Part shown: piece after piece, positions 5,104 to 10,078 of the stretch | Layout: every line of letters starts with the position of its first letter | Position numbering within the stretch: the first letter of the stretch is position 1 | NCBI GenBank assembly: GCA_030594505.1 | Contig: JAUVFC010000045.1 | Location: forward strand, 1 to 10,078 | Origin: Desulfobacterales bacterium | GTDB taxonomy: Bacteria > Desulfobacterota > Desulfobacteria > Desulfobacterales > C00003106 | Reading direction: 5' to 3' | DNA: 10,078 nt | Notes under the pieces: generated by a model | The model's database searches: none | The model's input: the letters and a program-made list of their open reading frames with translations, nothing else | What the model was told of the DNA's origin: nothing | Made by a program: the position numbers and the translations under genes

Positions 5104-5622
5104 ATGGAAAAGGAAGAAAAAGAAAATACGGCCGCAGCTCCGGCAAAAGCGATGTTCCCTGTGAAGTGGATTGTCGTGGGCATTCTGGCCCTGGCATTAA
5201 TGGGAGGAGGCGCTTTTTTTGCTCTGTATTATGTTTTACAAAGCAAGTCCTCTTCTTCCCAAGAAAATATTGCAACTGAGACCAAGGCAGATAAGGCGGA
5301 TAAGGAAAAAGAAACAGAAGTAGGGATGATGTGCCCGATGGAACCTTTTATAGTGAATTTGCTCGATAAAGGTGGAAAACGGTATCTTAAGGTGAAAATG
5401 GAGCTGGAAGTTCCCAACGAAGGGGTTTCAGCGGAACTGATAAGACGGAAATCACAACTGCGGGACACCATATTACTGCTTCTCACCAGCAAAAAATTTG
5501 AGGATGTAAAGCAGTTAGACGGTAAATTTCAACTTAGAAATGAATTGATATTTAGAATAAACCAGGTCCTTCAGACAGGGAAAGTCCAGGCGCTCTATTT
5601 TACAGAGTTTGTAGTACAGTAA
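5104..5622 (+). CDS. fliL: Flagellar basal body-associated protein FliL
   Basis: This 172-residue single-pass membrane protein associates with the stator and supports torque and stator stability. It has a short charged N-terminus, a membrane segment (about 21-44, KWIVVGILALALMGGGAFFA), a Ser- and Lys/Glu-rich linker (about 48-73), and the periplasmic domain. The domain opens with the typical PMEPFIVNLLDKGGKRYLKV (78-97) and ends with VQALYFTEFVVQ (161-172). Length is normal for the family. GGAGGA at 5091-5096, 7 nt before ATG, is a strong ribosome binding site. It lies between motB and fliM, as expected for a protein linking stator and rotor. Confidence 0.93.
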   Translation: MEKEEKENTAAAPAKAMFPVKWIVVGILALALMGGGAFFALYYVLQSKSSSSQENIATETKADKADKEKETEVGMMCPMEPFIVNLLDKGGKRYLKVKMELEVPNEGVSAELIRRKSQLRDTILLLLTSKKFEDVKQLDGKFQLRNELIFRINQVLQTGKVQALYFTEFVVQ

Positions 5623-5659
5623 CATAACGTGATTGTATGGGCATTTCCTTTTTTTTAAC

Positions 5660-5714
5660 GTAGCGCGGGGCTTCAGCCCTGCTGAATAATGGCAGAGCTA
5701 AAGCTCTGCGCTAC
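5660..5714. repeat. 55-bp double-hairpin palindromic repeat upstream of fliM
   Basis: The element starts with GTAGCGC and ends with GCGCTAC. Its two halves (5660-5682 and 5692-5714) are inverted copies matching at 19 of 23 positions. Each half is also a hairpin alone: GGGCT-TC-AGCCC, and GCAGAGCT-AA-AGCTCTGC. The four differences between halves are all transitions. This looks like a dispersed REP-type palindromic unit. A smaller imperfect stem follows (GTCTCGCC / GGCGAC, 5717-5733). There is no downstream T run, so it is not a simple terminator. Confidence 0.8.
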
Positions 5715-5760
5715 AAGTCTCGCCGAAGGCGACTATTTTATGATTTTTTGAGGCTGACAG

Positions 5761-6744
5761 ATGAGCAATATTTTATCACAGGATGAGGTTGACAGCCTTC
5801 TGCAGGGAATATCCGGAGGAGAGGTTGAGACCGAGACAGATATTCCCGTAGAATCCGGTGAGGTAGCCAAGTACGATTTTGCCAGTCAAGATCGAACAGT
5901 TCGAGGGAGAATGCCCACCCTTGAAATAATTAATGAACGATTTGCCAGGGGTCTCAGGTCAAGTCTTTCATCCGCTATTCGTAAGATAGTGGATGTAAGT
6001 ATCGCCGCTACGGATATCATTAAATTTGGAGAATTTAGTCGATCTCTTCCGGTTCCTACGAGCATTCATGTTTTTCGCATGGAGCCACTGCGTGGATATG
6101 GCATATTCGTTATAGAGAGCAGACTGGTTTACAGTCTGGTAGATTCGTTGCTCGGAGGAGCAGGGGCAAGCAATGTCAGGATCGAGGGGCGAGATTTTAC
6201 TCCTATAGAAAACAAGATGATAAAAAAAATCATCATAATGGGTTTAAGGGATCTTGAATCGGCATGGGAGCAGGTGCATGATGTGAAAGCGGTTTTTGTC
6301 CGCTCGGAGATTAACCCCCAATTTGCCACAATTGTTCCTGCGAATGATGTGGTAATAGTTGTCAGGTTTGACGTGGAGTTGGAACATACAACCGGAAATG
6401 TTGTGATATGTATACCGTATTCAACTATTGAACCTGTGCGGGCAAAGCTGAGCGCGGGGTTTCAGAGTGATCAACTCGGAGTGGATATTGCCTGGAAGAG
6501 ACGTCTCCAAAAACGGATCGCAGAATCTGTAGTCAACATGGCAGTACGTCTGGGCAGCGCCAGGATAACAGGGAGAAGACTTTTGGAACTGAAAGTCGGC
6601 GATATAATCGATCTTCACGGGGATATAAGATCTCCTCTGCTTGTCACTATTGAAGGAGTGCCGAAATTTAAAGGTTTTGCCGGACTCCGAAAGAGCAGCA
6701 GGGCAATCAAGATAAAAGAAAGAATATTGAGGAGCAGAGTATGA
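5761..6744 (+). CDS. fliM: Flagellar motor switch protein FliM
   Basis: This 327-residue C-ring protein receives CheY-P and reverses the motor. The N-terminal MSNILSQDEVDSLLQGI (1-17) is the CheY-P binding segment. The middle domain (about 45-225) contains RFARGLRSSLSSAIRK and the GG motif LLGGAG (130-135), which contacts FliG. The C-terminal SpoA/FliN-like domain (about 245-320) pairs with FliN. The start is supported by GAGG at 5750-5753, 7 nt before ATG, a modest site. The gene begins the tightly packed part of the cluster; its stop overlaps fliN by 4 bp (ATGA). Upstream is the 55-bp palindromic repeat. No strong promoter is visible in this gap, so read-through from the motA promoter is likely. 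Confidence 0.97.
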   Translation: MSNILSQDEVDSLLQGISGGEVETETDIPVESGEVAKYDFASQDRTVRGRMPTLEIINERFARGLRSSLSSAIRKIVDVSIAATDIIKFGEFSRSLPVPTSIHVFRMEPLRGYGIFVIESRLVYSLVDSLLGGAGASNVRIEGRDFTPIENKMIKKIIIMGLRDLESAWEQVHDVKAVFVRSEINPQFATIVPANDVVIVVRFDVELEHTTGNVVICIPYSTIEPVRAKLSAGFQSDQLGVDIAWKRRLQKRIAESVVNMAVRLGSARITGRRLLELKVGDIIDLHGDIRSPLLVTIEGVPKFKGFAGLRKSSRAIKIKERILRSRV

Positions 6745-7124
6745 TGGCAGAAAACAATGAAATGAATGAATGGGAAGAGGCCCTTGGAGACGGCGGCAAG
6801 GGTGAGGATTCAGATGCGTCCGGACAGGGTGTATCGCAAGGAGAACCAGCGCAGGAAGTGGAAGCACGCCCTCTTGATTTTATACTTGATATTCCGTTGG
6901 AAATTTCCGTGGAATTGGGACGAACCAGGGTTCTTATTGATGACCTTCTGCAATTAGGGCCCGGTTCCGTGGTCGAGTTGGACAAACTTGCCGGCGAACC
7001 TGTGGAAATCCTTGCAAACAATAAGTTGGTGGCCCGAGGGGAAGTAGTCGTAATGAACGAAAAATTTGCTATCAGGTTGACTGATATCGTCAGCCCTATG
7101 GAGCGCATTAAGTCTCTGAGATAG
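6741..7124 (+). CDS. fliN: Flagellar motor switch protein FliN
   Basis: This 127-residue C-ring protein forms the base of the rotor with FliM and also helps dock export substrates. Residues 1-44 are acidic and low in complexity (many Glu, Gly, Asp), which is common at FliN N-termini. The SpoA domain (45-122) has LDFILDIPLEISVELGRTRV (45-64), LLQLGPGSVVELDKLAGEPV and FAIRLTDIVSP. There are two adjacent ATG codons: 6741 overlaps the fliM stop, and 6744 is one codon later. GAGGAG at 6729-6734 is 6 or 9 nt away, so either is possible. The ATGA overlap suggests translational coupling with fliM. Confidence 0.96.
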   Translation: MMAENNEMNEWEEALGDGGKGEDSDASGQGVSQGEPAQEVEARPLDFILDIPLEISVELGRTRVLIDDLLQLGPGSVVELDKLAGEPVEILANNKLVARGEVVVMNEKFAIRLTDIVSPMERIKSLR

Positions 7125-7133
7125 GAATTTATT

Positions 7134-7484
7134 ATGAACGAAGTATTAAACGACACTTTAGCTGCTTCACAACCCGATCTTTTAGGCGCGACGCTGAAGA
7201 CATTTGCCACGTTGTGTGTGGTACTCGGACTTTTAATATTGATTCTTTATCTCATGAAACGCTTTTTTTACCTCAGGAATTCCCTGGGTGATGAGAAACT
7301 TATTAAAATGATCGCTTCTTTTCATTTGGCTCCGAAGGCGCGTGTTGTGTTGATAGAAGTTATGGGTGAGAAACTGGTGGTAGGCGTCTCACAAGATAGT
7401 ATACGACTTTTGACAAAAATCGAGTCTGTGCCGGAACAGGCCGGGGATACGGTGGATATGGGGGGATGTATTCATGAACCCTAA
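7134..7484 (+). CDS. fliO: Flagellar biosynthesis protein FliO
   Basis: This 116-residue membrane protein acts as an assembly helper for the FliP ring of the export gate. It has one membrane segment (about 22-42, ATLCVVLGLLILILYLMKRF) and a small cytoplasmic domain with the family pattern KARVVLIEVMGEKLVVGVS (68-86). FliO sequences are weakly conserved, so the location between fliN and fliP carries much of the weight. The start is 9 bp after the fliN stop, with TAGGAA (7122-7127) overlapping that stop. The last 11 bp overlap fliP in another frame, and the fliP ribosome binding site lies inside this gene. Confidence 0.88.
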   Translation: MNEVLNDTLAASQPDLLGATLKTFATLCVVLGLLILILYLMKRFFYLRNSLGDEKLIKMIASFHLAPKARVVLIEVMGEKLVVGVSQDSIRLLTKIESVPEQAGDTVDMGGCIHEP

Positions 7485-8235
7485 GTGGCTGTCCGCCATA
7501 TTTGTTCTGATAGTTTTTTTGTTGATATCGGCGGCGCCTTGTGCTGAAGCCGTACCGTTTCCTACTATCCAAATAGGGCTGGGAGAAGCCGACAACCCCG
7601 GGCAGGTCTCCGTTGTTATTCAGATCGTAGCGCTCTTAACTATTCTTTCCCTGGCGCCGGCAATATTGATTATGATGACGTCCTTTACAAGATTAGCTAT
7701 TGCCTTTTCATTTCTCAGGCAAGCTTTGGGGACACATCAGATGCCGCCAAATCAGATCATTATAGGGCTGTCTTTGTTCCTTACGTTTTTTATAATGATG
7801 CCGGTTTGGCAAAAAATTAACAAAAACGCTATCCAGCCGTATATGTCCGAGGAGATATCTCAAGAGAAGGCATTGAAAGAAGCGATAAATCCCGTGCGGG
7901 ATTTTATGTTTAAACAAACAAGAAAAACAGACCTGGCGCTTTTTTTACAGATGGCTGAAATAAAAAAACCGAACAATCCAGGCGACATCCCTACAACTGT
8001 TTTAATACCTTCTTTTATTATAAGCGAATTGAAGACGGCATTTATCATAGGGTTTGTGTTGTATATACCATTTTTGATTATAGATATGGTAGTGGCAAGC
8101 ATTCTTCTTTCAATGGGTATGATGATGCTTCCGCCGATCATGATTTCACTCCCTTTCAAATTAATGCTCTTTGTTTTGGTGGATGGGTGGAATTTGATTG
8201 TCGGTTCATTAGTCAAAGGTTTTCTTGGGGGATAA
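7474..8235 (+). CDS. fliP: Flagellar export gate protein FliP
   Basis: This 253-residue protein forms a pentamer in the export gate. A cleavable signal peptide is visible (residues 1-26, with a likely cut after AEA), as known for FliP. Membrane segments follow at about 49-70, 95-112, 188-212 and 228-248. The signature PSFIISELKTAFIIGFVLYI (179-198), then IDMVVASILLSMGMMMLPP, is nearly canonical; MMM at 216-218 corresponds to the methionine gasket of the channel. GGGGGGA at 7460-7466, 7 nt before ATG, supports the start, and the gene overlaps fliO by 11 bp. The stop is directly followed by the fliQ start. Confidence 0.98.
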   Translation: MNPKWLSAIFVLIVFLLISAAPCAEAVPFPTIQIGLGEADNPGQVSVVIQIVALLTILSLAPAILIMMTSFTRLAIAFSFLRQALGTHQMPPNQIIIGLSLFLTFFIMMPVWQKINKNAIQPYMSEEISQEKALKEAINPVRDFMFKQTRKTDLALFLQMAEIKKPNNPGDIPTTVLIPSFIISELKTAFIIGFVLYIPFLIIDMVVASILLSMGMMMLPPIMISLPFKLMLFVLVDGWNLIVGSLVKGFLGG

Positions 8236-8505
8236 ATGACTCCGGAATTTTTAGTGGGATTCGCGCAAGAAGCTATAAAAACGACCATTCTGGTTGCTAT
8301 GCCGATGCTTGGCCTGGGACTTATAGTCGGTTTGGCGGTAAGTATATTTCAGTCTGTGACATCTATACAGGAAATGACGCTTACTTTTGTGCCCAAGATA
8401 TTGGTGGTTTTATTAGGACTTCTGTTTTTTCTCCCATGGATTTTGAATAAAATGATGACGTATACAAGGACTATTATAGAACAACTGCCAATGTACATCA
8501 GGTAA
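8236..8505 (+). CDS. fliQ: Flagellar export gate protein FliQ
   Basis: This 89-residue protein of two membrane helices (about 15-39 and 52-72) packs around the FliP/FliR core of the export gate. The loop SVTSIQEMTLTFVPKI (40-55) is the family hallmark. Length is normal (about 89). The ATG follows the fliP stop with no gap (TAAATG). A G-rich site inside the fliP end (8227-8232) is the likely ribosome binding site, so the two are probably translationally coupled. Confidence 0.97.
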   Translation: MTPEFLVGFAQEAIKTTILVAMPMLGLGLIVGLAVSIFQSVTSIQEMTLTFVPKILVVLLGLLFFLPWILNKMMTYTRTIIEQLPMYIR

Positions 8506-8507
8506 CT

Positions 8508-9290
8508 ATGGAACTGTTAGCTATTTCTCCTGAACATATTAAAGCCTTTCTCCTGATCTTAATACGGGTAAGTATTGTCCTGTTTTTACTGCCCATATTT
8601 GGCAGCAATATAGTGCAGACCCGGATCAAGGCGGGGCTGGCGTTTTTCGTTGCGGTTATTCTTTTCTCCGTAATGAAGCCCGATGTTAATTTGTTCCCGA
8701 AAAACCTTTTGTCAGGGCTTAACCTTGTCTTATCCGAGTGTATCATAGGTATAATTATTGGGCTCATGATCCGGATGTTTTTTACTGCTGCTCAATTAGC
8801 GGGACAACTCATAGGGTTTCAAATGGGATTTGCCATTATAAATGTTCTGGATCCTCAGACCGGGACACAGGCATCTATTATTGCCCAGTTCGGTTATTGG
8901 CTTGCTGTTTTGCTGTTTCTTCTTTTAAACGGCCACCACCTTCTACTTAATGGGTTAAAGGAAAGCTTTGATATTATCAACGTTGGCTCTATTGGATTGA
9001 GTCAGGGGCTTTTTCAAACAGTTATTGCCGCAGCTTCCCGTATGTTTTCATTGGCCATAAAAATAGGCGCGCCGGCCATTGCCGCCCTTCTTTTTGTTAG
9101 CGCGGCCTTTGGAATATGCGCCAAGTTTACGCCCCAGATGAACATTCTCATCGTTGCCTTTCCTTTAAAAATTGTAGTCGGTTTGATCTTTTTTGGGCTC
9201 TCGTTGCAGATTATTCTCCGAATTACAAAAGGATATCTGGGAAGTTTTGACACGTTGTTGATTAATATTATGAGGTTAATGAAGGCATAG
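8508..9290 (+). CDS. fliR: Flagellar export gate protein FliR
   Basis: This 260-residue membrane protein completes the FliP5-Q4-R1 export gate. Several hydrophobic helices span most of its length. Family patterns include GFQMGFAIINVLDPQTGTQ (103-121), GHHLLLNGL (142-150), KIGAPAIAALL (185-195) and KFTPQMNILIVAFPLKIVVG (206-225). The start is 2 bp after the fliQ stop, with AGGT at 8500-8503 as a weak ribosome binding site overlapping the fliQ stop. Length is normal. flhB follows 4 bp later and is a separate gene here, not a FliR-FlhB fusion as seen in some bacteria. Confidence 0.96.
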   Translation: MELLAISPEHIKAFLLILIRVSIVLFLLPIFGSNIVQTRIKAGLAFFVAVILFSVMKPDVNLFPKNLLSGLNLVLSECIIGIIIGLMIRMFFTAAQLAGQLIGFQMGFAIINVLDPQTGTQASIIAQFGYWLAVLLFLLLNGHHLLLNGLKESFDIINVGSIGLSQGLFQTVIAAASRMFSLAIKIGAPAIAALLFVSAAFGICAKFTPQMNILIVAFPLKIVVGLIFFGLSLQIILRITKGYLGSFDTLLINIMRLMKA

Positions 9291-9294
9291 GATT

Positions 9295-10078
9295 ATGGCT
9301 GAAGAGAGTTTTCAGGAAAAGACTGAAAAAGCGACCCCCAAAAAGAGGACAAAGGCGAGAGAAGAGGGTCAGGTAGCAAAGAGTCGTGAAATTTCCTCTG
9401 TCTGCGTGCTGTTTGTTGGAATGATGAGCCTATTACTTTTCGGGAGCTTTATCTATACAAACGTGCTTGCGGTTATGAAAAATAGTTTTCTGACGATAGG
9501 CACACCCGACCTTGATATGAACATGGCCCGCTGTATAGGGATTGCAAATCAGGTCATAGAGGAGTTTGCCCTTATTGTTTCTCCTGTTATGGTCGCGGTT
9601 TTTGTGGCAGCCCTCCTTTCGAATTTCATGCAGGTAGGTTTCACGATTTCTACAAAGGCCCTTCAGCCGAAGTTTTCAAGGCTCAATCCTATCGAAGGGG
9701 TGAAAAGACTTTTTGGGTTCAACTCACTGAATGAACTGGTCAAATCTTTATTAAAGATTACCATTATCGGAGTAGTCGCGTATTGGACCGTTAAAAATGA
9801 GTTGAAACATCTTCTCCCAATAGCTGATACCAGTGTCGCGTCTATATTGCTCTATATCCTGAAAATCATTTTAAAAATATTTATCCGGGCAACTATCGCC
9901 ATGATTTTCATGGCGATCGCCGATTATGCCTTTCAAAAATGGCAATTTGAAAAGAAACTCAAAATGACCAAACAAGAGGTGAAGGAGGAACGTAAGCAGA
10001 CTGAAGGTGATCCCGCTGTAAAATCAAGAATCAGAAGCGTCCAGTATCAGATGGCAAGGAGACGCATGATGCAGGAGG
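9295..10078 (+). CDS. flhB: Flagellar export switch protein FlhB (5' part, cut by window edge)
   Basis: The frame from ATG 9295 is open to the window end, giving 261 codons of an expected total of about 355. The N-terminus EKTEKATPKKRTKAREEGQV (8-27), then AKSRE, is the classical FlhB opening. Membrane segments follow at about 36-56, 91-113, 150-166 and 183-207. The cytoplasmic linker has KMTKQEVKEERKQTEGDPAV (223-242), then IRSVQYQMARRRMMQE, which leads to the self-cleaving NPTH site; that site lies just beyond the window. FlhB switches export from rod/hook substrates to filament substrates. TAGGAT at 9288-9293 overlaps the fliR stop and is the likely ribosome binding site. The truncation is only the window border. 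Confidence 0.96.
   Translation, partial: MAEESFQEKTEKATPKKRTKAREEGQVAKSREISSVCVLFVGMMSLLLFGSFIYTNVLAVMKNSFLTIGTPDLDMNMARCIGIANQVIEEFALIVSPVMVAVFVAALLSNFMQVGFTISTKALQPKFSRLNPIEGVKRLFGFNSLNELVKSLLKITIIGVVAYWTVKNELKHLLPIADTSVASILLYILKIILKIFIRATIAMIFMAIADYAFQKWQFEKKLKMTKQEVKEERKQTEGDPAVKSRIRSVQYQMARRRMMQE

Noticed and set aside
5690..5705. A GG-N10-GC spacing (TGGCAGAGCTAAAGCT) resembling a sigma-54 promoter before fliM
   Set aside because: The -12 element has AA instead of TT before GC, and the match lies wholly inside a palindromic repeat that explains the sequence.
9295..10078. Truncated or broken flhB
   Set aside because: The frame is open to the last base; it is cut by the window edge, with no internal stop or frameshift.

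Overview
This window is a stretch of a bacterial flagellar gene cluster, entirely on the + strand. It reads flgD (3' end only) - flgE - motA - motB-like - motB - fliL - fliM - fliN - fliO - fliP - fliQ - fliR - flhB (5' part only). The order flgD-flgE-mot-mot-fliL-fliM-fliN-fliO-fliP-fliQ-fliR-flhB, the short PomA-type MotA, the moderate GC content and the intergenic repeats together suggest a motile Desulfobacterota (former Deltaproteobacteria, sulfate-reducer type). This placement is an inference from layout and protein style. No taxonomic marker gene is present.

Region by region: 1-131 is the end of the hook-cap scaffold FlgD. 132-230 holds two families of 7-bp tandem repeats and the flgE ribosome binding site. 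231-1967 is the hook protein FlgE. 1968-2483 is the largest gap; it carries an intrinsic terminator, a long perfect hairpin, a FleQ-box-like palindrome and a very good sigma-54 (-24/-12) promoter that should drive motA and the genes after it. 2484-5070 is the stator module: motA, a MotB-like paralogue lacking the key residues, and a normal motB. A 188-bp MITE-like insertion sits in the motA stop codon, and a heptad inverted repeat lies between the two motB genes. 5104-5622 is fliL, followed by a 55-bp double-hairpin repeat. 5761-10078 is a tight unit (overlaps or gaps of 9 bp or less) for the C-ring (fliM, fliN) and the flagellar export gate (fliO, fliP, fliQ, fliR, flhB).

Function as a whole: FliP/Q/R/FlhB form the export gate, with FliO helping FliP assemble, and pass FlgD and FlgE outward to build the hook. 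FliM/FliN form the switch that binds CheY-P. MotA/MotB, with FliL, supply torque from ion flow.

The most noteworthy signal is the MotB-like protein at 3467-4234. It keeps the MotB architecture, but the ion-binding Asp is Ser and both peptidoglycan-contacting residues of the OmpA domain are replaced. It looks like an intact but non-conducting, non-anchoring stator paralogue. The second is the MITE that split the motA stop codon yet restored it with its own terminal bases.
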